DNA of 64,000 nt from Ceratothoa steindachneri (GCA_963969495.1 OZ018333.1:89519865-89583864), one strand, 5' to 3'; positions 21,447-32,796 are shown, counted from the stretch's first letter. Made by a program: numbers and translations. The notes: generated by a model not told the origin, from the letters alone.

Positions 21447-23839
21447 AGCGCTGAAGGCGCTGTCGCCTTCGAGGACTTATTGGGGGAGGTTGGGCTCGCA
21501 ATGCGAGTCTTTTCCTCCCTCCGCCTCGAAACCTTAGGCGGGCGTTGCGGCTTCGGAGGCGGGGGGCCCTCTTTTCGAGGAACCACCGTCTCCGAGCCAC
21601 TCGCTCCACCTCGGGGCGTGGGCGAAGGAGCCGAAGCTCCTTTGTTGCTGTCCTCCTTTCGGGGGACAGCTTTAGGAACCCCTGAAGATGGCCTAGCGAC
21701 CATCTTCAGGGGTGTTGCCTCCTGTGAGTCTAACGACTCGGTGGAGGCGCGTGGCCGTTTCGCCTTGCGGGAAACGGTCACGCTGGGGGAAGAGGGGGGA
21801 GCCCTGGTTTTAGCCGGGGCTGGGTATGAACCCTTTTTGCCACCAGCTTTACCAGGGGAGCGCCCGGGTCGGGTAGAGCCCGCAGAAGGGCTCCGAATGG
21901 GCGCGGAAACAACCATGCTCGTTGGCCTGGATGGGCCAGGAGCAGAGGGTGCCTTTCGAACTACTGAGGCATATGACGTCCCAGGCAGAGCTGGGCGCGC
22001 CAGGACCAAGTCCTTAGCCTCGCGGAATGAGAGTCTATCCTGGGCCTGAACGGCCAGGATTTCTTTCTCCAGGAGATATGCACCACATTGCTTCGAAGAA
22101 GCAGGGTGCGGCTCTCCGCAATTGACACACTTGGCCACACACGATTTGGACTTATCGTGTGCGACCTTGGAGCAATTTACACAGACTTCGGGTGACCCCG
22201 ACTTTGCACGTCTACATGAGCGATTCGTATGGCCGAAGCGGTGACAGTAATAGCACCGCCGCGGCAGTGGCACGAATGCCTTCACGCGGTAGCGGTACCA
22301 ACCGGCACGCACCGACTCAGGGAGCTTGTCACAGTCGAACGTGACGAAGAGTGTAGGGGTGGGTCTCGAAGCTCCTCCCTGTTTTCTCATCACACGTTCG
22401 ACCTTGACCGCCCCATGCTCGGCCAGCTCTAGGGTCATGTCCTCAATGGAGTAGTCAACGAGTTCCCTCGCATAAACTACTCCTTTCACAAAGTTCATGG
22501 TAGAGTGCGGCGTCACACTCACCGGGGTGCCATGAAGTGTCCGAAGAGCACTTATCTTGGCCGCCTCGGCGGGATTCGCCGCATTCGCCAGAAGGCTCCC
22601 GTCCGAGAAACGGGTCACCTTCGGCTCTCTACCAATTGCACTAGCTAATCCTCTCCTCTGATGGATCATGTTGCCCTTGGACAACATGGTGCCATCAGTG
22701 GAGCGAATAACGAGGAAGCGTTTGAAGCCAGCGGGCTCGAAAACGCCAGGTAACCTCTGAATCAGGGGCCCCGATGTCATCGAGGCTCCACCCTGTGCAC
22801 TCTTGGTCTTAGTCAGGGGCTCCGCACACGAGGGGGTAGAGGGGCCGGATGTGCCGATCTTGGCTTGGTCGCCTACCAAAGTGGCAGCAGACCCATCCGT
22901 CCCCGCAGCCCCTGCGGATGGAGAGGAGCCCCGAGTCTTTTTCGTCCTTTTAGTCTTTTTCTTTATTGGAGAGGAGGGCGGGGAATGAATCCGCTTTTCA
23001 CCTCCGCCGGCAGAAGTCCCTAGGCCAGATGGACCGGCCTCAGCCAGGTCCCTCTCCGAAATGGAGAAGGTCCTGGTTGTCGTAGGGGCACCTGTCGGAG
23101 GAGATCCCTCCCCTCCTTCTACTGCCTCGGAGCCCTCAGCCATTTGAGGAGGACCTTGCATAGGGGCGGACTCGGGTTCGGTGCTTTGCGCCGAGCCCGA
23201 ATTCCCCCCCATGGAAGGCCCTACCGTCTGAGGCTGGGTCTCCTCAAGGACCATGTCTATCACGGGAGGGGCCTCCAGTTGGCCATCCCCTCCCAGGACA
23301 TTGCAGGTCCCCTTGGCAGTGTCGCCAGTCTTGTTTGGGGAGGCACAGGCCTTGACCCCGGCAAGGTTTAATATTTTTGCCAGCAGGTCTTTTGCCCTAC
23401 CGAGCCGCTTTGATGGGGAGCGGCTGGCTAAGGGCTGCCTGCTGGCTTTCTTGGCAGTCCCCTTGGAAAGAAAAGAGGGGACTGCCACTGGGAAAAGGGA
23501 GGTGCCCGAAAGCACCTCCAGAGAAGGGGGTGAGGGGGAGTCCCCTGCACCCGTAGGCGAAGGAGAGGAGTAAGCCTCCTCTCCGGTTAGAGAAATATGG
23601 AGGGTCCCCTGTGCAAGCACAGGGGGGGGGACCTCCATTTTTTTGCTGGAGCTGCCCGAGGGCGGCTCCGTTGTTCTTGGGGAAGTTGGGGGTTGGGTTT
23701 TTTTGGTGTGATTTTCATCATTGGGCATGGTGACCCTTCTTTTAATACGGGATGCAATAGCGCACACCTCTCGCAGTAGCCCGCACTGCGAGAGGTGCTT
23801 ACAGGCCCAGCAGAGCCAGGCGCCGCCATTTGGGACCAC
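21344..23839 (-). CDS. LINE-A ORF1, gag-like RNA-binding protein
   Basis: This is an uninterrupted frame of up to 831 codons. It starts MVPNGGAW, but an alternative start is the conserved MPNDEN about 38 codons in, which is also present in other copies. The N-terminal half is low-complexity and rich in Pro, Ser and Gly, with a Lys-rich patch (KKKTKRTKK) near residue 285. A conserved block TPHSTMNFVKGVVYARELVD precedes three zinc knuckles at about residues 529-590: CYYCHRFGHTNRSC, CVNCSKVAHDKSKSC and CVNCGEPHPASSKQC. The C-terminus is basic and Pro/Ser-rich. Proteins of this type coat the element RNA and form the RNP with ORF2. The end overlaps the proposed ORF2 start (21446) by 103 bases in another frame. 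No disabling change is visible. Confidence 0.85.
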   Translation of the reverse strand: MVPNGGAWLCWACKHLSQCGLLREVCAIASRIKRRVTMPNDENHTKKTQPPTSPRTTEPPSGSSSKKMEVPPPVLAQGTLHISLTGEEAYSSPSPTGAGDSPSPPSLEVLSGTSLFPVAVPSFLSKGTAKKASRQPLASRSPSKRLGRAKDLLAKILNLAGVKACASPNKTGDTAKGTCNVLGGDGQLEAPPVIDMVLEETQPQTVGPSMGGNSGSAQSTEPESAPMQGPPQMAEGSEAVEGGEGSPPTGAPTTTRTFSISERDLAEAGPSGLGTSAGGGEKRIHSPPSSPIKKKTKRTKKTRGSSPSAGAAGTDGSAATLVGDQAKIGTSGPSTPSCAEPLTKTKSAQGGASMTSGPLIQRLPGVFEPAGFKRFLVIRSTDGTMLSKGNMIHQRRGLASAIGREPKVTRFSDGSLLANAANPAEAAKISALRTLHGTPVSVTPHSTMNFVKGVVYARELVDYSIEDMTLELAEHGAVKVERVMRKQGGASRPTPTLFVTFDCDKLPESVRAGWYRYRVKAFVPLPRRCYYCHRFGHTNRSCRRAKSGSPEVCVNCSKVAHDKSKSCVAKCVNCGEPHPASSKQCGAYLLEKEILAVQAQDRLSFREAKDLVLARPALPGTSYASVVRKAPSAPGPSRPTSMVVSAPIRSPSAGSTRPGRSPGKAGGKKGSYPAPAKTRAPPSSPSVTVSRKAKRPRASTESLDSQEATPLKMVARPSSGVPKAVPRKEDSNKGASAPSPTPRGGASGSETVVPRKEGPPPPKPQRPPKVSRRREEKTRIASPTSPNKSSKATAPSALCPANSARGSAPGKRTAIPVRVFNSRRAPASPPS

Positions 23840-24263
23840 CCCTCCTGCCTGGTGGCCTGGCAGTCCATCGGCATGGCGGCTCCACCTTGGACACGGCGTA
23901 TAAATGATAGATTTTGAAGACGAGAGGAAAAGGGATGTGAGGAAGGTATGGGTGGGGATGAAGCAGGTAGTTAAAAACCAGCCACCCCAGACCGGAGCTC
24001 AGGGGTTAGGGAACATTGTCCCCCACCCCCTCAGTGGGACGGTTGGCTGAAAGGAAGGTCAGCATCTACCCTGTGAAATTAGAGGCTGACCAGAGAAAGT
24101 TGTGGGAGAGGTTCTGTGAAAAGAGAGGAAACAAGTGTTTTGAAGGAAGGAAGAGAGGCTAGGCTGGGGCTGGACGGGGTGCTGAGTCCCGTCAGCACGG
24201 CGGCCAGAATGGCAAATCGTCGCGCCCCTTACGGGGGAAAAGGGGGGGAGGACAACAAGAGAA

Positions 24264-24720
24264 AGGCTTAGGGTTTCTCAATAGCCATGAAAGTTGTTGG
24301 TGACTAAGGGAGGTGCTGGAATCACATGAACAAATACAAAGTGCATGCCATAAAGTAAGTGGCAGCACCCTTTCATCAACAAGGAAGTTCTATATTGGGG
24401 ATAAGCAGAAACGCACTAGTCACAAGCATTGACCAGAAAGTGGTGGATCAAATCCACTTTCCATACTAGATGCTCAGATGTTGAGTAGTAAATCTTACAA
24501 CCACACTAGTTTTGAGCAAACAAAGGAACAGTACAAGATAGAAGCATAAACCTAACAGAACAACACAGAGTGAAAAATATCCATGGCTCAGGTATAAGAC
24601 ACCCTAAGGCCATAAATATAAACAAATTATCCTCACACTTTTCACAAAACATCAGATAAAATCACCCACAACCTCAAGCACTCATTTGCACATGGCCAAG
24701 ACCTCAGTACATATAGAATA
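24264..24720 (-). pseudogene. Old LINE-A RT fragment, CpG-depleted
   Basis: Block-by-block alignment with 18660-19080 is clear: the 'cttagggt' block, 'gttggtgactaagggaggtgctgg', 'gatcaaatccactttcc', 'gagcaaacaaaggaaca', 'atatccatggctcaggtataagac' and 'cctaaggcc'. The homologous best copy is rich in CG dinucleotides, while the first 145 bases here have none, consistent with long-term deamination of methylated CpG. No reading frame survives. It directly follows the 5' end of the reference copy. Confidence 0.65.
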
Positions 24721-26104
24721 GAAGTAAGAAAGGTTTAAAGTTACAGCTACTTGCACAATGTAATACCCAAAATTTAGAAGAATGATACAATCATCATGAT
24801 CCCCTAAACCAATACTACTTCCTCACACTGTGCATTCCTGTACTCTGTACTCTATCCAAGTCATTAAGCACCTCATCATAGATTAGATCACTTCACACAT
24901 TCCCTGACACCTACACTTAAAACATTTAAGATAATTTACTTAATTTATATTAATGTCATTCTAATCTTTTCATATACAGGTTTAATAATTATAAATAATT
25001 ATAGTTGATAAAGAACCTTCACTTTAATAATGAATTTTGTTTAAGAAATTTAAATTGATAAATTGGTATGATGGGAAAATTGTTGGTAAAGCCATAGACT
25101 TGTGTTGAGCTGTGGAGCCTCTGTGGTAGTTGAGGTTGGGAGATTTTCTACCTCAACTCACCTGTGCCCACCTTTTATTCCAGGTTCCAGAGAAGGATGG
25201 AGAACAAGAGGCCCAGAAGCAGTGTCGCCCCCACCACCCCCCAGTCTTTCACCCGAGACTAATCTTTTCCCTCCTACAGGTCAGGAATGAAAATTTTTAG
25301 GACAAGTGAAAAAGTGTATTTCTAAACTTTTTTTGATTTCTGAGAAAGTGCTCTAACACAAGAGGAGCTGGATGCAAAGCTAGGTGTGTATTAATGGGAA
25401 TATTGTGTATGTGTATGGGTGGTACATATGTATATAAGGGAGGGGGGATACGTAACAGCATTAAGGAGCAAGCAGGGAGTAATTTCTTTTCCAGCTCCTA
25501 AGGTACCCCTTGATTGCTCTTATTTTAGAGTGAGAAAGAGTTGGAGAGACCTCTGTCTGCCGCGATTTTGGGACACTATTTGTCCTTCTCCCTGGTCCGT
25601 TGTTAGCAAAGAGAATACAAGGACGGGAGGGATCTAGCCAGATGCCAGCACCATTCCTCCCCCACTCCATACTCAAGGAGAGCAAGAGGACTCACTTTAA
25701 ACACGCAAAAACATAAAGAGGGACTGCAAAACTAGAGTGGCTTGTAGATGTGGTTGGACCAAAACCACACCAGAGTAGAACAGCAAGCTTACAAAGTCGT
25801 GTGTAGACCAATGAATCTATTTCATTGTCATATGCGCCTAATATCATTGCTTTAGTCAGTTATTTGCATTTTTCCTCATTTATTCTGTATATATATATTT
25901 TTTTCTGCATAGTTTTTTTTTGTGATTGCATTGGGTGGTGGAAATATATACATATTGAAGTTTTTTTTCTAAATAAAATAAAATTGAGTATTTATTTTTC
26001 CTTGAGCCTCTTTCTGATCTAATATGCATCTCATGAGCGAGTGGTTTCCAGCAGGAACCATTCACAACATCTCTATCATAACATTCACCCATTATCTACT
26101 CCTC
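24721..26104. other. AT-rich region with no supported gene
   Basis: Mostly AT-rich unique sequence. A short stretch at 25186-25276 is flanked by an acceptor-like 'ttttattccag' and a following GT, but the peptide is compositionally odd and nothing pairs with it. No LINE or transposase blocks were seen. Confidence 0.35.
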
Positions 26105-26640
26105 GAGCTAGAGAGTTCCTTGTTGACATAATTTATTTTATAGAAGATGGTTTCAAACCAATTTACTCAACAACCAATCTTCTTAAAGACCTGATACAAA
26201 GAATCTATGATACCTTCAACCAAGCACTAGATTGGATACTACTAGTAACTATGGACATCAACAATGCTTTCAATGCCATCCTACACAACCTCACACACAA
26301 AATATACAACACCAACATGCATAACAATACGAAAAGATGGTTACCAACTATCTGGAGGGTAAACACACACATGAATCTTGGTGGCTAGCCATCAAGCAAG
26401 GTAAACTTCACAAAGTCTCCATACTCAGCTCTACATCTATGACATAGCTAAACCACACTCAACACAGATACATATACCTTCTTAAAAGCATACACCACTA
26501 CAAAGATACAGCTACTCATCTGCTTCAACTATACCTCAACACACTATACACCTGGTTCACAAACAGAAGGACTCATTAAGTCCAACCAAATCCATAGCTA
26601 CCATTCTCACCCATTATACAGGGAATATCAATACATGCCT
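26105..26640 (+). pseudogene. LINE-C reverse transcriptase fragment, decayed
   Basis: The open part (to 26388) reads STTNLLKDLIQ (helix before the palm) and LVTMDINNAFNAILH, which matches RT motif A (usual form D-I-S-K-A-F-D). TKRWLPTIWRVN corresponds to the thumb-side 'TKRWLxNYLxGRQ' block. Beyond 26388 stops accumulate, but LHLYDIAKPHS and a YNLYT-like stretch continue the palm. The YxDD motif is not readable. The family differs from LINE-A, LINE-B and CR1. The endonuclease debris at 28600-29270 may be from the same family. Confidence 0.5.
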
Positions 26641-27379
26641 AAGATTCTGGGCAAGTTCTCATAGGAGAAAGCCTCTGCCTCTTCACCCCTCTTTGGGGAA
26701 TTTTGTTCTTTCCCTCAAGGAAATGTTTGTTGCATATAAAAGAGGGGACAAGAGAAGAATTATTCTGATTAGAGTAGTGATTGCTACTATAAATGTGGCA
26801 TCTTTTGGGAGTATATTTTGTCGGAGAGGAAAACTTAAAAAAAAATATATCCTCCTATACATAATTCGATAGAAATTTTAAGAATTTATATGATTATTAT
26901 TTCTATATATTTTTGTAGGCATTATCTTGGTACTAAGCAATTTAGTTTATATAACATGCTTATTTTATAGTTATGCAAACAAAATTTATATAAAATGCAA
27001 AAAAATATCGCAGAAATTATTGTACATATAAAGAATTTTTTTTACTGCATTATGTTCCACTCCACTTGCTGACCTACCACATGGTTGTAAAATCTATGCT
27101 GGTTACTGGTACAGGCATTACAGTCACCATAATGGAAAATGATCGGGTTGCGCTAGAAATACACAAAAAGGCGGGATCAAATTTGGCTGCTTTTCAGAGC
27201 ATATGAACAGTTTGTTTACAAACATGTACATCTGAGAGCTCTATACAGTGTCATAGTGTGAAGGAAAATAATACTAGCTCTTAGTTGTTGAGTAGCATCG
27301 GTTGCTTCACCACTAGTTTTCTGGTAAGTTGGGTTATTTTCATTCTGTTGGTGACTATTATTTTGGTGTGTGATTTTAG
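26641..27379. other. No recognisable feature
   Basis: AT-rich sequence ahead of the Tc1 relic. The left inverted repeat of that transposon may lie near 27100-27140, but I could not pair it with a right end. Confidence 0.3.
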
Positions 27380-28400
27380 AGATGCTTAACCACCTCTCTG
27401 AAGCAGGGAAGACAAGACAAGGATACTTGTTTTAAGGGAGGAGAACTTGTCTACAGAAGAAATATTCCTGGACAAGAAGAGGAAAAACAACCATCAGGAG
27501 GGTGGCTGCCGCAGCTCGCAGTTTACCACCAAACATTTTTCTGAGGCAGAAACTTGGGGACTGAAAAACAAAAGAAGACTTCCAGGAAGACTGATCTGCT
27601 GATATGTAGGGAGGTGTTGAAGAATCCCTTCATTACACCTGCCAAATTGATAAAGAATTATCCTAAACTGTTGGAAAATGTGTCGATTCAGCCCATTCAA
27701 AATTGCCTGCAGAAGGACCTCAAGATCCCAAGTGATACGCTGCCAAGAAACCTCTCTTCACCACAAGCATGGCGAAGCAGACAGACTGGATTTTGCGAGG
27801 ATATAACTTCAGTGGACTGAAGACGATTGGATGAATGTGATGTTTTTGAATGAAAGCTGCTTTAAGTGTATCTGAGGGGCAGGCAGGAAAGTGTGACGAT
27901 CCTCCATCATCAGCCACTACGCCCCCACTATACCATTTGTATTGTTAAACACTGACCAGGTGATGGTGTAGAGGGCTTTTAGTTAAAAGGTGGGAGCAGT
28001 GGCTTATATTTTTTACCTTGAAAAACTCAATGAATAGTGATCATTATATGAACGGTCTGTAGAGCATCATCTGCCTTTTTATACTATTCAAGGCGCATAT
28101 TTTTTTATGCAAGATGGGTCCCCTGTCACACTTCAAGAAAGGTAAAAATTACCTTGCTGGCCACAATATCCATATTTTGGAGGTGTCCTGGGAACAGCCC
28201 CAACCTAAACCCCATCAAAAATTGCCAGGGCTTCATGAAAGACCAGCTCACCACTGCCAACACCTACTCCATTCCATGACTCATCAAGGAGCTGAAGGTC
28301 CTCCAGATTACTCTGGACAACAAATCCTTCCAAGGGACTGGATGCATCAATGCCCAGGCATCTTTGTTTGGTCCTCAAGACAAAGGGGCAAATTATAAAT
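27380..28400 (+). pseudogene. Decayed Tc1-like transposase
   Basis: Reading across frames gives blocks of a Tc1-type transposase: TIRRV near 27500, KKTSRKTDLLICREVLKNPF (about 27560-27625, usual form R..D..L.R....NPF), then QNCLQKDLK and AWRSRQTGFCEDI, a VMFLNES-like stretch with the second catalytic region near 27840, and PGNSPNLNPIKN at about 28188-28225, the PDLNPIEN block around the last catalytic Glu (now Lys). Several frameshifts and stops are present. It is long dead. No clear target TA or terminal repeats were resolved. Confidence 0.6.
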
Positions 28401-28599
28401 ATCGATAGGTATGTTTTTATTAAATTTTTTTAAAGTCATAAACACTGTTTTTTACATTTTTCTCGTGAAAGTTGGCCCTTTCAGTGGGCGATCAATTTCT
28501 ATTACTGTAACTGTACAAACCTACACTAACTATACGCCCCTTCCCTACAATCACCTCCCACACCCTCTTTCCTGGCCTAACCCCAGTGTCTCCCTTCAT

Positions 28600-29270
28600 A
28601 CACACAAATGAGATCAAAAACATTGGAAGAGTGATAAAATCTTTCAACTAAACATCAACAATATATGCAACAGAGAAATGGACTCAAAGAATTCCTATCA
28701 TCCACAACATATATCTAAACCATCCAGGAATCATCATCCAACCCAAATACAAAAGTAGCACATTACAGGCACATCAATCAAAGATATGTTGGAAATGGAG
28801 ACCTAATCACAGATATCAGAGACAAGATCTTCTGCACCAATATCACTTGAGTCACCTCAACCCTTCTCCCTAACCAAGATTTAATGCAAATACAATTATT
28901 CAATCAAGCATATACCAAAAAGACTTGACTTTCACAAATCTGTACATACCACCTCTTCATCCTGCTTAGAAGCTGCACTTGATTACTTTCCAACACAGCC
29001 AGGTAGGCATCTTGATTGTTCATCTAGTCACAAGAGCTGTAGCATCATGAAACACTTAAACTAGCTATTCATCTTGAACAACAATTTTACCACTACAAAC
29101 CTTTCGAGTATACACTTCCCAAGATGTCATCATTTGCCAACCTGACCTAGCAAGCAAAAGAATCTAGCAACGTCATATTGCATTACCATATGACTACCTT
29201 CTAATTATTATATGATGAGCCCTTGATAAGCCAATACCTGAGTGGGTCTTCCTCACTAATGATACAAAAC
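28600..29270 (+). pseudogene. LINE-C endonuclease remnant
   Basis: Across many stops the plus strand keeps FQLNINNICNREMDSK (start of an APE endonuclease, usual form LQxNINGICN), a TSSSCLEAALDYFPTQPGRH block (about 28945-29005), NNNFTTTNLSS and, near 29160-29220, a fragment resembling the L-P-Y-x-W segment. The order matches the endonuclease of jockey-like arthropod LINEs. It is not translatable. The call is by block order only. Confidence 0.4.
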
Positions 29271-29639
29271 AAAATCTCCAACAAGGCTCATTAGTCACCA
29301 GGAGTGATATAAACAAGGCCTAGGATACACTCGCTCCACAACCAATAAGAAAAACAAAACAATATAACCCAAACTAATCTCCAGAAATACCAGATAAAAC
29401 CACCATAACTCAAAATACCAATGGCATTAAAAACATTAAAGGAAACAAAGTTTTGTTTTGTTTGTTTTTAATTTTAGGAGCCATCTAGCAAGTGCCTATT
29501 AGGGCAGAAGTTGCCGTACTCACACAAGAGCCTACAAAACAAAAAGAAAAGGCAAAAAGTTGAGAAGGAAACTGACCCCAGCATTGGGGGTAGGCCTGCC
29601 TCCCCATGGCACAAGAACATGCAACCTACACACGCAAAA

Positions 29640-30545
29640 TAATCTGTTAAATAAAGTGAAGGAGGCCAGCCCGTCCCCAAAAGAGATAAGCAGAGGCAAC
29701 CAAGCTCATCCCAGTACCAGGAGGGGTTTATGTGCTCCAAGATCACCCAGGTTGCAACATTCAACAAGAAAGTGCCAAATAGTCTGAGGGACAATGCAGT
29801 CATCATAATAAGGCACAGGCGAGCGCTCCATCAGATGGCAGTGCATCCTGCGTGTTTGTCCAATTTAGGGGGATGAGAGAAAGCAACCTGAAGCCATCTC
29901 AGTATTGGGGGGAAGGTCCATGGAAACAGTCAGGGCACATGGCACATAACTTTAAGTTGCCTCAACTATCTCCCATCTTCTTTGCCAAGCCGCACATATT
30001 CCTGCCAGGTAATCAATGTGAGGAAGAGCAAAAAGTTGATCTGGTCACCCAGTTCTGACAGACTCTTTGGCACCCTCATTACCAGCAACTCCTATATGTC
30101 CAGGAACCTGGCAGAAGATAACCTCAACATCTGCCCAGTTCACTAAAATCATGGCGTCACAGATATTATGAACCAGGGAATGCAGATTCCAATGCCACAA
30201 GAGCACTCAGGACGCTTTGTGAGTTGCTATAAATCACATTTCAGTCTCTGAACCGGGCACAGCGCATTATTTCCTGTACCGAAAGGTGTATTGAACAAGC
30301 TAGACAGTGAAGACAGGCGCAGTGCCCCCACTGACTTCAAACCGAGGGGATATGGTAAAAACATAAGATAACATAATTTCACAGATGACAAAAGCCTTGG
30401 AGCCATCCGTATACATTGGCATGGTTCCGGCATGACACAAATTGTGCTCCAAAAAAGGCCAAAAGCAATACTCCCAGTGCAGTAGAAGCTTTGAGAACAG
30501 AGGCGTGGTGACAAATAGTCAGAGGTCGTACCCTCCAGGGTGAGC
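29640..30545 (-). pseudogene. Diverged LINE-A RNase H/C-terminus in the old copy
   Basis: This matches 17620-18560 of the reference copy block by block (for example 'gagcgctccatcagatgg', 'ttcctgccaggtaatcaatgtgaggaagagc', 'caagagcactcaggacgctttgtgag'), with many substitutions and indels. A 50-base stretch at 30355-30390, containing 'aacataatttcacagatgac', is inserted where the reference encodes the first RNase H motif. It resembles the 3' tail of the CR1 copy at 41.27 kb. The protein is not readable over more than short stretches. Confidence 0.6.
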
Positions 30546-30790
30546 AGTAACTGAAGCCAGGACAGAGGCCTGAAATTAGCGAGGGCTGGTGTGAACCATT
30601 TATGCCATAAGCTCTACCAGCGAAGCGCCCAGGGGTGTAAAACCTGCCAAAGGGGTCTGAATGGGTACAGAAATGACTGTGCTTGTAGCTCTGAAGGGGC
30701 CAGGACCAAATGGTCTCTTTATTAACAGTGAGGAATAAGATGTACCAGGCCGCACTAGGTTCTGTTGCTGCTCAGATTGGGTCAGCAAAT
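30545..30790 (-). pseudogene. LINE-A ORF1 C-terminal fragment (old copy)
   Basis: The minus strand reads VRPGTSYSSLLIKRPFGPGP and a VISVPIQTPLAGFTP block. These correspond to ARPALPGTSYASVVRKAPSA and VVSAPIRSPSAGSTR in the intact ORF1, after the zinc knuckles. The left side is a deletion junction with the RNase H fragment; the right side is interrupted by the insert starting at about 30770-30790. Confidence 0.6.
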
Positions 30791-31666
30791 CATAAAATGA
30801 TAGGTGAGTTGTTCAAATTGTTTCTTGGCTGGGGCGTAAATCACACCCAAATGACAACTCAGGAAATAAGTATTCAGAAAGGAAATAGGAAAAGAGATAG
30901 TAGAAGAGTAGAAAGATAAAAAGCTTGAACAGTTCAGTATTAAAGGTTATGCAGAACTAGAGAAATCAGTGAACAAAGGACAGACTTAAGAGAAGGCAAC
31001 CAAGAGGCAGGAGCTTAAGATTTCTTCTTTTTTTAGCATTGGGTTACTAATAACAAAAGGGTTGTTAGAATAGATTAAATTTAAGAACTAACTACTATAC
31101 AAAAGAATATTTACAATTGAAGCAACACCAGAGATTTTTTGGTCTTTAGACAAAATAGACCAAAGACTGGAATGAATTTTTGCATCCAAGACTGGCACAA
31201 TTGGAGGTTTTTCAGTCCAAGACTAGAACTATTTATTTGGTCCTAGACTAGAATCTAAAAAATACAGTTTTTATTAACATATGAAACTGGAATTCTTCTA
31301 AAGAAATTTTAATAATGAAATGGAGGTAAAGATTATAAATTTAGTAATATAATAATGTAAATCTATTGCAATAAATTATAACAAATTTAAGTTGGAATTA
31401 GGCTTATTAATTTACAACAGAAAATTTCATGAAGAGGTGAAGAAACTTTTGTCTTGCACAGAAACATAGTCAATAAGATTGGACTAAATTAAGAGTTAGC
31501 ACAAATTTAAATAATCTAATTTTTTTTAACAGTAAATAATATATAGATAAGTTCAAAATTAGCAAATAACTTAGCTTATAAAGTTGATTACCAAACATTT
31601 CTAGTTTGGGATGCTTTAATACAATCTAAGGTAATTATCAGATATCTTCTCTGAAACTAAAGGAAC
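30791..31666. other. AT-rich insert splitting LINE-A ORF1, identity unknown
   Basis: These roughly 880 bases interrupt ORF1 between the segments equivalent to 'DRLSFREAKDL' and 'ARPALPGTS'. They are AT-rich, contain no readable domain in any frame, and show no clear terminal inverted repeat. The boundaries are approximate because the flanking LINE sequence is diverged. This is most likely a decayed transposon. Confidence 0.35.
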
Positions 31667-32796
31667 TTATTTAATTAAAAATATTCTAATATCCTCAACC
31701 TCGCAGAATGCAATCCTGGGCCTGGACAGCCAGGATTTCATTCGCAGATGATAAGCCCCACATTGTTTCAAAGAAGAGGGTTGTGGCTCTCCGCAATTGA
31801 CACACTTGGCCACACATGATTTGGACTTATCGTGTGCAGCCTTGGAGCGGTGGCAGTAGTAGCACCTCTGCAGCAGTGGCACAAATGCAGTATCGATACC
31901 AACTAGAACACACCGACTCAGGGAGCTTGCTCCAGTCAAATGTGATGAAGAGTGTAGAGTTGAATTTCGAGGTCCCTCCCTGTTTTCTCAACACATTTGC
32001 CAGAAGGCTCCTTTCTAGGAAATGGGTCACCTTCAGCTTTCTACCAATCAAGCTAGCCAGAGCTCTCCTCTGATGGATAATGTTGCCCTTAGACAACATG
32101 CTCCCTCCAGTGAAACAAATAATGGGAAACCTTTGAAGATAGTGGGCTAAAAAATCACAGGTAACCTCTGAATGAGGGGCCCCAATGTAATCGAGACTCC
32201 ACTCCGCAGGGGCCTTGTGCATCCCTGCAAATACCAAGGACTGAGTGGAGCCCCTCCCCCATTTTTTTGTTTTATCCCATTTCATTTTTTTTTACGAGAG
32301 GGCAGAGAATAAACCTGCTTCTCCGGTCCACTGGAGGAGCCCCCAGGCCAGGTGGGCCGGCCTCAGCAAGATCCTTCTCTGAAATGGAGCTCTTGGGTAT
32401 CATAGTGGTACCAGCCTGGGGAGGAGGTCCACCCTCTCATTGTGAGGCCTCCTGCGCCTGCACCATCTGAGGCAAAGTTTTCACAGGGGCGGACCTGGGT
32501 TGTGTGCTTGGTATCAAGGACTTGGTGGACTCCATGAAAGATCCTACCATCTGGGGGTGAGAGGTCCCCTTTGAGGTACCTTTTGTCCTAATCTAGGCAT
32601 CAGTCAGGGAATACAGAGGGGCACATACAGTGGGCCCCTGTAAGCTCAAAATGCATGCCAGCAGAACTTTGTAGGGCATGGGCAGACAGGCCCTGTCATC
32701 CCTCACCCATCTAACGGGATTGACCCTATTGAGCCACTCCCGCCGGGAGCGGTCAAATATGTGCTGCTGGCATGCTTTCTTGGCAGTACCCTGGGA
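31667..32796 (-). pseudogene. LINE-A ORF1 central part (old copy)
   Basis: Frame pieces 31939-31667 and 32285-31827 contain CVNCGEPQPSSLKQC (third knuckle), KAAHDKSKSCVAK, and the FNSTLFITFDWSKLPESVCS block. The first knuckle is reduced to CYYCHR followed by a deletion. From 32300 to 32796 the low-complexity N-terminal part can be followed by nucleotide similarity to 22930-23460 (for example 'aggtgggccggcctcagcaagatccttctctgaaatggag'). It is interrupted at 32796 by the young LINE-A insertion. Confidence 0.65.
32782..32796. repeat. Target-site duplication, left copy
   Basis: GGCAGTACCCTGGGA, identical to 34587-34601, flanks the young LINE-A insertion on its poly(A) side. Confidence 0.95.

Larger units (their letters stand above)
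17505..24245 (-). mobile_element. LINE-A, nearly full-length reference copy
   Basis: This is the most complete copy in the window. In minus-strand order it has a 5' UTR (about 24245-23725), ORF1 (to 21344), ORF2 with endonuclease, RT, RNase H and zinc finger (21446-17615), and the start of the 3' UTR (17614-17505). It lacks the terminal hairpins and poly(A) seen in other copies, so its 3' end is truncated or rearranged. The domain set (gag knuckles, APE endonuclease, RT, RNase H) places it in the I/Jockey superclade; a closer clade call needs a tree. Two small lesions disable ORF2. It is GC-rich against an AT-rich background. Confidence 0.9.

Noticed and set aside
21378..22049. 223-aa plus-strand open frame
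   Set aside because: It is the antisense of LINE-A ORF1. The composition follows the repetitive Pro/Ser/Lys tail of the sense protein and no motif is present.
25186..25276. Possible plus-strand exon with acceptor and donor-like sites
   Set aside because: The peptide is Pro/His-rich with no partner exon, and the donor context is poor. It was not strong enough beside the phase-consistent minus-strand exons.
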